Shown: positions 14,924 to 23,404, counted from the stretch's first letter. The stretch is 64,000 nucleotides of DNA from an uncultured Pseudomonadota bacterium (GCA_903909415.1 CAIVVS010000307.1:1-64000), one strand, 5' to 3'. Numbers and translations: made by a program. Notes: generated from the sequence alone by a model not told the origin.

Positions 14924-16270
14924 ATGCCCCGCGCGCGTCCCCGCTCCATCCCCGGCCTGCCCGACGAAGTCGTGCGCCGCGGCGATTACCTGACGCGCGA
15001 CCAGGCGCTGGAGGTGCTCGGCATCAAGCCGCAGACCCTGTACTGCTACGTCAGCCGCGGCTACATCCGCAGCGTGCCCCAGCCCGACGGGCGCTCCAGT
15101 TACTACCGGCGCGAGGACGTGGAGCGGGTCAGGACGCGCAGCGTGGCGCGCTCCGGCCACGGCCCGGCCGCCGCCGCAGCGATGCGCTGGGGCGAGCCGG
15201 TGGTCGGCACCAGCATCACCGAGATCACGCCCGAGGGCCCGCGCTACCGCCACCGGGGCGTGGTGGAACTGGCCCAGTCGCGCCACGGCTTCGAGACGGT
15301 GGCCGAGTTCCTGTGGGGCGGCGTGCTGGCCGAAGACCCGGTCGAATGGCGCCGATCGGTGCCGCCGGCGGCGCTGGCGCGCACGCTGAACGCCAGCCTC
15401 GCGCTGCATCCCAAGCCGCATTTGCTGCAGCTGCTGACGCTCGCGACCACGTCGCTGGGCGTGGCCGAAGGCAGCCGGCGCGAGCGCATCCAGTCCGGCG
15501 CCACGCCGGTGATGGCGGCGCGCCGCCTGATCCGCACGCTGGCCGGGAGCTTCGGTTTCCTCGGCCCGGAGCGCGCCTTCGTCGACCTGCGCGACCGCGA
15601 GCCGGTGGCGCGCGGCCTGTTGCGCGCGCTCGGCCTGCCGGCGGGCCGCGACCAGGTCGCGCTGCTGGACGCCGCCCTGGTCATGGTGGCCGACCATGAG
15701 CTCAATCCCGCGACCTTTTCGGCGCGCATCGCGGCCTCCGGCAGCGCCGACCTGCATTGCTGCATCGGCGCCGCGCTCAACACCCACCAGGGCACGCTGA
15801 TCGGGCGCGCCTGCGACCGGCTGGAGCAGGTGTTCGCGCTGCCCTCGCGTCCCTCGGACATGGTGCAGCGCGCGCGCGAGGCGCTGGACACCGCGCGCAG
15901 CGTGCCGGGCTTCAACCACCACCTCTACCCGCAGGGCGACCCGCGCGCGCGCGCGCTGATCGAGCTGGCGCGGCGCGAGGGCGGCGCCAACATCGGCGTG
16001 CGCCACATGCTGGAGGCGCTGGAACTGATCGAACAGGAACTCGGCCTGCATCCCAGCGTGGAGTGCTCGCTGGTGTTCGTGTCGCGCGCGCTGGGGATGC
16101 CGGACCAGTGCGCCGGCGGCCTGTTCGCGCTGGGCCGCAGCGCCGGCTGGGTGGCGCATGTCATGGAGCAGCGGCTGGCCGGATTCATGATCCGGCCGCG
16201 CGCGCGCTTCACCGGCGCCGCCGCCGGCATGGGGCCGGGCAGCGCGCTTGCTGCAGCGCGGGTAGATTGA
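14924..16270 (+). CDS. Helix-turn-helix / citrate synthase fusion protein, probable regulator
   Basis: 448 residues. Residues ~20-72 form a MerR/excisionase-type winged helix (YLTRDQALEVLGIKPQTLYC, then VSRGYIRS, ending SYYRREDVERVR). The rest is a citrate-synthase fold with ADHELN (His258) and GFNHHLYPQGDPR (His332). Of the catalytic triad, the GPLHG histidine is Ile293 (GTLIG) and the NVD aspartate is Glu380 (SVE); only His332 remains, by eye alignment. I infer a dimeric, (acyl-)CoA- or carboxylate-sensing transcription factor rather than an enzyme; citrate synthases are dimers, which fits a palindromic site. Such operator-promoters lie on both sides of the gene. The alternative is an enzyme with altered chemistry. 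Confidence 0.85.
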   Translation: MPRARPRSIPGLPDEVVRRGDYLTRDQALEVLGIKPQTLYCYVSRGYIRSVPQPDGRSSYYRREDVERVRTRSVARSGHGPAAAAAMRWGEPVVGTSITEITPEGPRYRHRGVVELAQSRHGFETVAEFLWGGVLAEDPVEWRRSVPPAALARTLNASLALHPKPHLLQLLTLATTSLGVAEGSRRERIQSGATPVMAARRLIRTLAGSFGFLGPERAFVDLRDREPVARGLLRALGLPAGRDQVALLDAALVMVADHELNPATFSARIAASGSADLHCCIGAALNTHQGTLIGRACDRLEQVFALPSRPSDMVQRAREALDTARSVPGFNHHLYPQGDPRARALIELARREGGANIGVRHMLEALELIEQELGLHPSVECSLVFVSRALGMPDQCAGGLFALGRSAGWVAHVMEQRLAGFMIRPRARFTGAAAGMGPGSALAAARVD

Positions 16271-16273
16271 CCA

Positions 16274-16309
16274 ATCAAGATTGATGCGGGACGGGCGCCT
16301 TCCTACACT
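16274..16309 (+). promoter_or_regulatory. Promoter with operator palindrome overlapping the -35 (aldolase/Rieske operon)
   Basis: ATCAAGATTGAT (16274-16285) with -35 TTGATG (16281-16286), 17 bases, and -10 TACACT (16304-16309): the same geometry as at 14817. An extra half-site TTGACC lies just upstream (16267-16272). It would start transcription about 37 bases before the aldolase ATG at 16353. Confidence 0.72.
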
Positions 16310-16352
16310 GGGCGACCGCAGCAGGGCGACAAACAGGGATGGAGGAGCAAAC

Positions 16353-17177
16353 ATGGGCAAGATGGAACCGCAAGCGGCCGCAGGGACACCCGGACTGATG
16401 CTCACGGTGCAGGCCGACGGCCTCAAGTGGCCGGAGATGCCGGTGTTCGCGAGCAAGGAAGAGGAGCGCACCCACCGCAAGCAGCGGCTGGCGGCATCCT
16501 TCCGCATCTTCGCCATGCATGGCTTCGATTCCGGCATCGGCGGACACATCACGGTGCGCGACCCCATCCTCACCGACCACTTCTGGGTCAACCCGCTGGG
16601 CGTGCACTTCAGCCGCATCAAGGCGAGCGACCTGGTGCTGGTGGACCACGCGGGCAACGTGAAGCAGGGCCGCCATGCGATCAACGCGGCGGCCTACGCC
16701 ATCCACTCCAGCATCCACCGCGCGCGTCCCGACGTGGTCGGCGCGGCGCACTCGCACGCCAAGTTCGGCTCGACTTGGTCGTCGTTCGCGAAGCTGATCC
16801 CGCCGCTCACGCAGGAAGCCACCTCGTTCTACAAGGACCACGGCCTGTATGACGGCTACGGCGGCGTCGCGGGCGAGGTGTCCGAGGGCGAGATGATCGG
16901 CCGCGCCCTGGGCGACAAGAAGGCGGTGATCTGCCGCAACCACGGCCTGTTCACCGTCGGCCACTCGGTCGAGGAGGCGGTGTTCTGGTTCATCCGCATG
17001 GAACGCGCCTGCGAGCAGGCGCTGATGGCCTATTCCACCGGCCTGCGTCCGGTGGAGATCGACGACGCCACCGCGACCCTGGCCTCGCGCCAGGTCGGCG
17101 CGCACCGCTCCGGCTGGTACAGCCTGCAGCCGCTGATGGACAAGGTGCTGGCCGAGCAACCCGACATCGTCGGCTGA
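16353..17177 (+). CDS. Class II aldolase/adducin family protein
   Basis: 274 residues from ATG 16353, preceded by GGAGGAG at 16341. The aldolase II fold is shown by GGHITVRDP (62-70), the Zn-ligand pair His133/His135 in AAHSHAKFG, and RNHGLFTVG further on. Relatives include fuculose-phosphate aldolase, ribulose-phosphate epimerase and decarboxylases acting on 3-keto or hydroxy acids. Here it leads an operon with a Rieske oxygenase (11 bases to the next ATG), so it may decarboxylate or cleave the product of ring hydroxylation. Expression probably depends on the palindromic promoter at 16274. Confidence 0.88.
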   Translation: MGKMEPQAAAGTPGLMLTVQADGLKWPEMPVFASKEEERTHRKQRLAASFRIFAMHGFDSGIGGHITVRDPILTDHFWVNPLGVHFSRIKASDLVLVDHAGNVKQGRHAINAAAYAIHSSIHRARPDVVGAAHSHAKFGSTWSSFAKLIPPLTQEATSFYKDHGLYDGYGGVAGEVSEGEMIGRALGDKKAVICRNHGLFTVGHSVEEAVFWFIRMERACEQALMAYSTGLRPVEIDDATATLASRQVGAHRSGWYSLQPLMDKVLAEQPDIVG

Positions 17178-17188
17178 GGGAGCGCGCC

Positions 17189-18532
17189 ATGGACATGAAG
17201 GACATCCACCGCTACATCGACGACCGCCCCGCCGAGGGCGTGTTCCGCGTGCACCGCGACGTGTACTCGGACCCCGAGCTGTTCGAGATGGAGATGAAGT
17301 ACATCTTCGAGCGCACCTGGTCCTTCCTGCTGCACGAGTCGCTGATCCCCAGGCCGAACGACTACTTCGCCACGCACATCGGCCGCGTGCCGGTGCTGGT
17401 GACGCGCGACGCCAAGGGCGCGGTGCGCGCCTTCCTCAACGCCTGCCGCCACAAGGGCGCCAAGCTCACCCGCACCGAGTCGGGCAACCGCAAGTACCAC
17501 GTGTGCAGCTACCACGGCTGGGCTTACGGCGCCGACGGGCGCAGCGTGGACGTGAAGGACAGCAAGGCCGGCGGCTACAGCGATGCATTCAACGCCGATG
17601 ACCATGGCCTGATCCCATTGGGCCGGCTGGACAGCTACAAGGGCCTGGTGTTCGGCAGCCTGTCGCCGGACGTGCCGGAACTGGCGGAGTTCCTGGGCGA
17701 GATCCGCCAGGTCATCGACCTGGCGATGGACCAGGGCCAGGACGGCATGGAGTTCATCCCGGGGCGCATCGCCTATGCCTACGACGCCAACTGGAAGCTG
17801 CAGCTGGACAACGGCACCGACCCCTACCACCTGACCTCCACCCACACCAGCTTCCTGGACATCATGTCCAAGCGCCGCTCGGGCGAGGGCAACCAGCAGG
17901 CGCGCCAGTTCGACTGGCAAAAGCGTTTTTCGCAGGAAGGCGGCGACTTCCACTTCAAAAACGGCCACACCGCGATCTGGCTCAACCAGCCCGAGGTCAC
18001 CAAGCGGCCGATCTACCCTGCGATGGAATCGATCCGCGCGCGCGTGGGCGAGAAGCGCGCCGAATGGATGCTGAAGCTGCGCAACATGTCGGTATTCCCG
18101 AACATGCAGATCGCGGACTCCACCTCGCTGCTGGTGCGCACCTTCCGGCCGCTGTCGGTCGGGCGCACCGAGATGCGCTACTGGTGCATGGGTCCCAAGG
18201 GCGAGGGCGCGCCCGAGCGCGCCTGGCGGCTGCGCCAGTTCGAGGACTTCTTCAACGTCAGCGGCATGGCCACGCCCGACGACACCATCACGTATGAGAG
18301 CTGCCAGTCGGGCTTCGCCGCGCGCGAGCTGGGCTGGCTGCAGGGCTACGGGCGCGGCATCCAGGCGGTGCGCCCCGGGGCCAACGCCGAGGCGAGGGAG
18401 CTGGGCATGGAGCCCCTGGCCACGGTGAAAGGCGGTTTCGATCTGCAGTCGGAGGCGGTGTTCCACCCGGTTTACCGCGAATGGGCCCGGATGATAGAGG
18501 CCGGCATGTCTGGAAAAAAGGCTTATGAGTAA
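17189..18532 (+). CDS. Rieske ring-hydroxylating oxygenase, alpha (large) subunit
   Basis: 447 residues. The Rieske [2Fe-2S] ligands are Cys86-x-His88 (ACRHKGA) and Cys106-x2-His109 (CSYHGW). The mononuclear iron site is in LDNGTDPYHLTSTH (Asp211 bridging, His214, His219) with a distal acidic ligand expected near the C-terminus. Together with the small subunit encoded next, this is a two-component-type terminal oxygenase of the benzoate/anthranilate/biphenyl class, adding O2 to an aromatic ring. No ferredoxin or reductase gene is nearby, so reduction must come from elsewhere in the genome. RBS GAGGGAGCG precedes ATG 17189. Confidence 0.93.
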   Translation: MDMKDIHRYIDDRPAEGVFRVHRDVYSDPELFEMEMKYIFERTWSFLLHESLIPRPNDYFATHIGRVPVLVTRDAKGAVRAFLNACRHKGAKLTRTESGNRKYHVCSYHGWAYGADGRSVDVKDSKAGGYSDAFNADDHGLIPLGRLDSYKGLVFGSLSPDVPELAEFLGEIRQVIDLAMDQGQDGMEFIPGRIAYAYDANWKLQLDNGTDPYHLTSTHTSFLDIMSKRRSGEGNQQARQFDWQKRFSQEGGDFHFKNGHTAIWLNQPEVTKRPIYPAMESIRARVGEKRAEWMLKLRNMSVFPNMQIADSTSLLVRTFRPLSVGRTEMRYWCMGPKGEGAPERAWRLRQFEDFFNVSGMATPDDTITYESCQSGFAARELGWLQGYGRGIQAVRPGANAEARELGMEPLATVKGGFDLQSEAVFHPVYREWARMIEAGMSGKKAYE

Positions 18533-19037
18533 CCTGATCAACCCCAAGGCGCTGACCGAAACCGCGCGCGACGTCCTGTTGCGCGAGGCGGTGATGCTGG
18601 ACGAACGCCGGTGGGACGAGTGGCTGGCGATGTGGACCGAGGACTGCGAGTTCTGGGTCCCCACCTGGAAGTCCGAGGACGAGCTCGCGTCCGACCCGGA
18701 GAAGGAGCTGTCGCACATCTACTACGCCAGCCGCGCGGGGCTGGAGGACCGCATCGCGCGCATCCGCACCGGCAAGTCACCGGCGTCCACGCCGCTGCGC
18801 CGGACGACGCACCAGGTCGGCAACGTGATGGTGACGGCGACGGGCATGGAGAACTTCTCCGCGCGCTCCAGCTGGACCTGCCACGTGTTCGACCCGCACG
18901 ACGGCAAGTCCCATGTGCTGTTCGGCCGGGCCGAGTACCTGTTCGTGCTCAAGCCCTCGGGCTGGCTGATCGCGCGCAAGAAGACCGTCATCAACAACGA
19001 CTACCTGCCGTCGATGCTCGACGTGTACTGCATCTAG
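18525..19037 (+). CDS. Aromatic-ring-hydroxylating dioxygenase, beta (small) subunit
   Basis: 170 residues of the SnoaL-like/NTF2 small-subunit family: LLREAVMLDERRWDEWLAMW near the N-terminus and NVMVTATG, FSARSSWTCHVF and LIARKKTVINND near the C-terminus are typical. It has no cofactor motif, as expected for the structural beta subunit of an alpha3beta3 oxygenase. The start overlaps the alpha stop by 8 bases, so synthesis is coupled. A 133-base gap follows before the next Bug gene. Confidence 0.92.
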   Translation: MSNLINPKALTETARDVLLREAVMLDERRWDEWLAMWTEDCEFWVPTWKSEDELASDPEKELSHIYYASRAGLEDRIARIRTGKSPASTPLRRTTHQVGNVMVTATGMENFSARSSWTCHVFDPHDGKSHVLFGRAEYLFVLKPSGWLIARKKTVINNDYLPSMLDVYCI

Positions 19038-19170
19038 CGGCGTCGGGTCGGGCAAGGAAGCTTTTCGGAAGCAGTCAGGGCGGCAAACCAAGTCTCAACA
19101 TGCATTCAGGCGCAGACCGAACCGGCGGCAATGACCGCAGGCGTGCGTTCCACTCCCGGAGGAGGTTTCG

Positions 19171-20157
19171 ATGAAGATCCACGTGCTGGCCGCGCTCGCG
19201 GCCGTTACCGGCCTGTCGGCCGGACTTGTCCATGCCCAGTCGCAGCCGGCCCCATCCGCCGGCGGGGCCTTTCCCAACCGCCCGATGCGCATCGTCGTGC
19301 CGTTCACGCCCGGCGGCGGCAATGATGTTTTCGGCCGCGCCATCGCGCAGAAGATGCAGGAGCGCCTCGGCCAGCCTGTCGTCGTGGAGAACAAGCCCGG
19401 CGCGGGCGGCAACATCGGCGCCGAGTTCGTCGCCAAGAGCGCGGGCGACGGTTACACCATGCTGGTGGCGCAGAACGGCCTGACCATGGTGCCCTGGCTG
19501 TCCAAGTCGCTGCCCTTCGACGTGAACAAGGACCTGGCGCCCATCGGCATAGGCGTCTCGCTGCCCATGGTGGCGGTGGTCGCCAACTCCATGCCGATCA
19601 ACAGCATCCCCGAGCTGGTGGCGTATGCCAGGGCAAACCCGGGCAAGCTGTCCTATGCCACCCCGGGCGTGGGCACGCCGCACCACCTGTCGATGGAATG
19701 GTTCATGGACCTGACCGGGACGAAGATGGTCCAGGTGCCGTACAAGGGCGCGGCCGGCATGCTCACCGACCTGATCGCGGGGCAGGTGCACGTGATGTTC
19801 GGCGCGCTGAACTCGGCCATGGCGCACATCCAGGCCGGCAAGATCCGCGCGCTGGCGCTGGCCGAGGCCAAGCGCAACCCCATCCTCAACGTGCCCACCG
19901 TCAACGAGACCATCCCGGGCTACGAGGTGACCTTCTGGTTCGGCCTGTCCGCGCCCGGCACCACGCCCGAGGCGCTGCTGAACAGGCTGTCGGACGAGCA
20001 GCGCGCCATCGTCAATTCGCCCGACGTGCGCGAGCGCCTGGCCGGCGTGGGCTTCGTGCCTACGCCCACGACCTCGGCGGAGATGCGCAAGCTCATGCAG
20101 GTCGAGTACGAGCGCTGGGGCAAGGTGGTCAAGTCAGCGGGGATCAAGCCGGAATGA
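19171..20157 (+). CDS. Bug/TTT-family periplasmic substrate-binding protein
   Basis: 328 residues with a Sec signal (1-23, ending VHAQ) and an unusual Ser/Pro/Ala-rich linker before FPNRPMRIVVPFTPGGGNDVFGR. Other landmarks: NKPGAGG, VPYKGAA, PTVNETIPGYEV. GGAGGAGG at 19156-19163 sets ATG 19171. The stop overlaps the dehydrogenase start (ATGA), so this protein and the D-2-hydroxyacid dehydrogenase/isomerase genes form an uptake-plus-metabolism operon, presumably for a hydroxy-dicarboxylate. Confidence 0.92.
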   Translation: MKIHVLAALAAVTGLSAGLVHAQSQPAPSAGGAFPNRPMRIVVPFTPGGGNDVFGRAIAQKMQERLGQPVVVENKPGAGGNIGAEFVAKSAGDGYTMLVAQNGLTMVPWLSKSLPFDVNKDLAPIGIGVSLPMVAVVANSMPINSIPELVAYARANPGKLSYATPGVGTPHHLSMEWFMDLTGTKMVQVPYKGAAGMLTDLIAGQVHVMFGALNSAMAHIQAGKIRALALAEAKRNPILNVPTVNETIPGYEVTFWFGLSAPGTTPEALLNRLSDEQRAIVNSPDVRERLAGVGFVPTPTTSAEMRKLMQVEYERWGKVVKSAGIKPE

Positions 20158-21254
20158 ACGATGTGAAGGACCTCGCAACTGACCTGCGCGGACGGACGGT
20201 ATTCATCTGCCGCGATTTCATGCTCACCGAAGTGCTGGATGACGTCGCGGCGCGCCTTGAACGGCGCGGTGCGACCGTGCTGCGCGGGCCGGAGTCGCTC
20301 CCGGGCAAGAAGGTCGAGTACCCGCGCGAGCGCTGGGCCGAATGGTTCGGGCAGGCGGAAGTGGCGATGTTCTCCAGCCGCAACCTCGGCACGCGCGAGG
20401 TGATGCAGGCCGCGCCGCGGCTGCGCGGCATCGTCAACCCGACCATCGGCCTGGAGACGGTGGACCTCGCCGCCGCCGGCGAGCTGGGCCTGGCGGTCGG
20501 CCACGGCGCGGTGCCGGAGAACTTCCTCGCGATGGCCGAGGCCACCGTGATGCTGATCCTGATGCAGATGTACAACCCGGTGGCCACCAGCGAGGTGGCG
20601 CACGGCCGGCGCGAGCGCCCGCGCCCCACGGTGGCAGACATGTGGGCGCGCATGGTGAGGCACCGCACCATCGGCCTGGTCGGCTTCGGGCGCATCGGCC
20701 GTGGCGTGGCCGAGCGGCTGCAGGGCTGGCAGGCGCGCATCCTGGCGCACGATCCCTACGTCAGCCCGGCGAGCGTGCCCGAGGGCGTGAGCCTCGCTTC
20801 GCTGGACAAGCTGCTGCGCGAGTCCGACGTGGTGGTGGTGCTGGTGGCGGTGACGCCGGACAACGTCGGCATGATCGGCGAGCGCGAGCTCGGCCTGATG
20901 AAGCGCGAGGCCTTCCTCGTCAACACCGGCCGCGGCCAGGCGATCAACGAGGCGGCGCTGACCCGGGCGCTGGCCGAGCGGCGCATCGCCGGCGCGGCGC
21001 TGGACACCTTCGAGGTCGAGCCGCTGCCGGCCGACAGCCCGCTGCGAAAAATGGACAACGTGTTCCTCACCCCGCACATGGTGGGCCACACCAAGGACGT
21101 GTTCGCCGCCTTCGGCCCCGCCGCGGAGGAGAACATTTCGCGCATACTCGGCGGCCAGTTGCCGCAGTACTGCAAGAACCCGGAAGTGCAGGCGCACTTC
21201 GCGGCCCGCTGTGCCAGGCTAGATGCGGCCCGGCTAGACGCGGCACGGAAATAG
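20154..21254 (+). CDS. D-isomer-specific 2-hydroxyacid dehydrogenase
   Basis: 366 residues. Rossmann motif GLVGFGRIGRG in the middle, then the catalytic set: Arg in VNTGRGQAINE, Glu in DTFEVEPLP, and His in LTPHMVGHT. The family reduces 2-keto acids or oxidises D-2-hydroxy acids (glycerate, isocaproate, phosphoglycerate, lactate types). Four-base overlap with the Bug gene upstream; LeuC/LeuD-type genes follow after 60 bases. A last segment of near-identical RLDAAR repeats (codons at about 21215-21248) looks like a small internal duplication. The substrate is probably a malate- or isopropylmalate-like hydroxy acid. Confidence 0.9.
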   Translation: MNDVKDLATDLRGRTVFICRDFMLTEVLDDVAARLERRGATVLRGPESLPGKKVEYPRERWAEWFGQAEVAMFSSRNLGTREVMQAAPRLRGIVNPTIGLETVDLAAAGELGLAVGHGAVPENFLAMAEATVMLILMQMYNPVATSEVAHGRRERPRPTVADMWARMVRHRTIGLVGFGRIGRGVAERLQGWQARILAHDPYVSPASVPEGVSLASLDKLLRESDVVVVLVAVTPDNVGMIGERELGLMKREAFLVNTGRGQAINEAALTRALAERRIAGAALDTFEVEPLPADSPLRKMDNVFLTPHMVGHTKDVFAAFGPAAEENISRILGGQLPQYCKNPEVQAHFAARCARLDAARLDAARK

Positions 21255-21314
21255 GCCGCAGTGTTGCCCCAGGGGCGGGCGCGGCCCGGCACGATCCACC
21301 AACCGGAATCCCGC

Positions 21315-22733
21315 ATGGCCGCACGCACGCTGTTCGACAAGCTCTGGGACGCGCATGTCATCGACACCCTCGGTGACGGCGCCGCGCTCCTGCACGTGGA
21401 CCGCCACATCTTCATCGACCTGCACAGCCACGGCATGGTGCGCATGGCCGACCGCGGGCTCACGGTGCGCAACCCGGAACTCACCACCGCGGTCGCCGAC
21501 CACGTGGTGTCCAGCGAGCCGGGACGCACCGGCGGCAAGGCCGAGTGGAGCGAGGGCCACCTGACGCGGCTGCGCGAGGGCGCCAAGCGCTTCCACATCC
21601 AGCTGCACGACGTGAACGACCCGGGCCAGGGCATCGCGCACGTGGTGGGCCCGGAGCTCGGCCTCACCCAGCCCGGCGTGCTGCTGCTCTGCGGCGACAG
21701 CCACACCAGCACCCATGGCGCGCTGGGGGCGCTCAGCTGGGGCATAGGCGCATCCGAAGTGATGCACGTGCTGGCGACGCAGACCATCGTGCAGCGCAAG
21801 CCGAAACGCATGCGCCTGACCTTCAAGGGCAAGGCGGCCCCGGGCGTGGAAGCCAAGGACCTGATCCTCGCGGCCATCGGCCAGCTCGGCACCGCGGGCG
21901 GCACGGGCTACGCCGTGGAGTACACCGGCGAGGCGATCACCGACCTCGACATCGAAGGCCGCATGACGCTGTGCAACCTGTCGATCGAAATGGGCGCCAA
22001 GACCGGCATGGTCGCGCCGGACGAGAAGACCATCGCATGGCTGCGAGGCCGGCCGCATGCGCCCACCGAGGCGCACTGGGAGCAGGCCAGTGCGTACTGG
22101 CGCACGCTCAAGACCGACGCGGACGCGGTGTTCGACCGTGAAGAGACCATAGACGTTGCGCGCATCGTGCCGCAGATCACCTGGGGTACCAGCCCGATGG
22201 ACGTGGTCGGCGTGGACGGCGTGGTGCCCGACCCGGCCTCCGCACCGGACGCGGACCGGCGCGCGGCGATGCAGGCGGCGCTGGACTACACCGGCCTGGT
22301 GGCCGGGCAGAAGATCGCCGGCACGCGCATCGACCGAGTGTTCATCGGCTCCTGCACCAACAGCCGGCTCACCGACCTGCGCCGCGCCGCCGACGTGGTG
22401 CGCGCCAGCGGCGGGCGCGTGGCCGCGCACGTGCAGGCCTGGGTGGTGCCGGGATCGAAGACCGTGAAGCGCGCGGCCGAGGCCGAAGGACTGGACAAGG
22501 TGTTCCTTGCCGCAGGTTTCGAATGGCGCGAGCCGGGCTGCTCCATGTGCGTGGGTGCGAACGGCGAGTTCGCCGGACCGAAGGAGCGGGTGGTGTCCAC
22601 CTCCAACCGCAACTTCCCCGGCCGCCAGGGTCCGCAGGCCCGTACCCACCTCGCCAGCCCATCGATGGCCGCCGCCTCGGCGCTCGCGGGCGTGGTCACC
22701 GATCCCAGGCAATTCTTGCCTAAAACAGCATAA
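21315..22733 (+). CDS. leuC: 3-isopropylmalate dehydratase-type large subunit (LeuC family)
   Basis: 472 residues of the aconitase superfamily. [4Fe-4S] ligands Cys347 (IGSCTNSR), Cys409 and Cys412 (PGCSMC) are all present, with CGDSHTSTHGALGAL upstream. Start ATG 21315; the longer open frame to 21261 has no conserved sequence. It pairs with the small subunit at 22755. The name is by family: there is no leuA or leuB nearby, and the partner genes are a Bug receptor and a hydroxyacid dehydrogenase. A catabolic hydratase/isomerase for a substituted malate is therefore more likely than leucine synthesis. The stop codon lies inside a conserved AT-rich element. Confidence 0.85.
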   Translation: MAARTLFDKLWDAHVIDTLGDGAALLHVDRHIFIDLHSHGMVRMADRGLTVRNPELTTAVADHVVSSEPGRTGGKAEWSEGHLTRLREGAKRFHIQLHDVNDPGQGIAHVVGPELGLTQPGVLLLCGDSHTSTHGALGALSWGIGASEVMHVLATQTIVQRKPKRMRLTFKGKAAPGVEAKDLILAAIGQLGTAGGTGYAVEYTGEAITDLDIEGRMTLCNLSIEMGAKTGMVAPDEKTIAWLRGRPHAPTEAHWEQASAYWRTLKTDADAVFDREETIDVARIVPQITWGTSPMDVVGVDGVVPDPASAPDADRRAAMQAALDYTGLVAGQKIAGTRIDRVFIGSCTNSRLTDLRRAADVVRASGGRVAAHVQAWVVPGSKTVKRAAEAEGLDKVFLAAGFEWREPGCSMCVGANGEFAGPKERVVSTSNRNFPGRQGPQARTHLASPSMAAASALAGVVTDPRQFLPKTA

Positions 22734-22756
22734 GTGCCTGATTAAATTAAATAAAT
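22730..22756. other. AT-rich 27-bp conserved element, copy A
   Basis: ATAAGTGCCTG (22730-22740) followed by a 16-base A/T-only run ending in the leuD-type ATG. It matches the copy at 63087-63113 at 24 of 27 positions and shares the TAAGTG-CTG core with 36496-36522. It holds the leuC-type stop and leuD-type start and leaves no Shine-Dalgarno sequence for the second gene. Strikingly AT-rich for this genome. Confidence 0.75.
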
Positions 22757-23369
22757 GGAACCCCTGAGCATAGTTCGCGCGGTCGCTGCGCCCTTGATGC
22801 AGCCGAACATCGACACCGACCGCATCATCCGCATCGAGCGCGTGGCGGGCGTCGCGCGCGACAAGCTCGGCCCCTACATGCTGGAGCAGATGCGCTTTCG
22901 CGCCGACGGCAGCGAGAACCCGGATTGCATCCTCAACCGCGATCCGTGGCGCGGCGCGAAGATCCTGGTCGCGGGCCAGAACTTCGGCTGCGGCTCCTCG
23001 CGCGAGGACGCGGTCTGGGCCATCGCCGGCTACGGCGTGCGGGTGGTGATCGCGCCGTCCTTCGGCGACATCTTCTTCTCGAACTGCTTCCAGAACGGCG
23101 TGCTGCCCATCCGCTTGGGCGAATCCATCGTCGAGGACATCGCGGCGGAAGTCGCCAGCGCCGGCTCGGCCGAGCTCACGGTGGACCTGCCGGCGCAGGT
23201 GGTGAACACGGCCGGCGGCGGGTCCTACGCCTTCGACATCGAGCCGCGCCGCAAGCAGATGCTGATCGAAGGCGCCGACGAGATCGGCATGACCCTCAAG
23301 CTGGACGCGAAGATCGCCGCGTTCCAGCGCGCCGACCGGCAGCAGCGGCCCTGGCTGTATCCGACCTGA
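22755..23369 (+). CDS. leuD: 3-isopropylmalate dehydratase-type small subunit (LeuD family)
   Basis: 204 residues. NIDTDRIIR (18-26) and GQNFGCGSSREDAVWA (the swivelling-domain active-site loop) are diagnostic of the LeuD/aconitase small domain. It completes the hydratase with the subunit encoded 21 bases upstream. No ribosome site is visible in the AT-only leader, so translation probably relies on coupling or on an unstructured leader. The stop codon falls within the first unit of an 11-bp tandem repeat. As for the large subunit, a leucine role is doubtful. Confidence 0.86.
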   Translation: MEPLSIVRAVAAPLMQPNIDTDRIIRIERVAGVARDKLGPYMLEQMRFRADGSENPDCILNRDPWRGAKILVAGQNFGCGSSREDAVWAIAGYGVRVVIAPSFGDIFFSNCFQNGVLPIRLGESIVEDIAAEVASAGSAELTVDLPAQVVNTAGGGSYAFDIEPRRKQMLIEGADEIGMTLKLDAKIAAFQRADRQQRPWLYPT

Positions 23370-23404
23370 GTCCGACCTGAGTCCGACCTGAGTCCGACCT
23401 CGGT
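23361..23404 (+). repeat. Four 11-bp tandem repeats at the leuD-type stop codon
   Basis: Unit CCGACCTGAGT at 23361, 23372 and 23383, with a diverged fourth unit (CCGACCTCGGT) at 23394. The stop codon TGA lies in unit 1. The unit is not a multiple of three, so further copies do not alter the protein. A small CTCGG/CCGAG stem (23399-23413) follows. Confidence 0.88.

Noticed and set aside
21315..23369. Reading the LeuC/LeuD pair as the leucine biosynthetic enzyme
   Set aside because: No leuA or leuB nearby; the operon has a Bug receptor and D-2-hydroxyacid dehydrogenase, pointing to catabolism. Not excluded.
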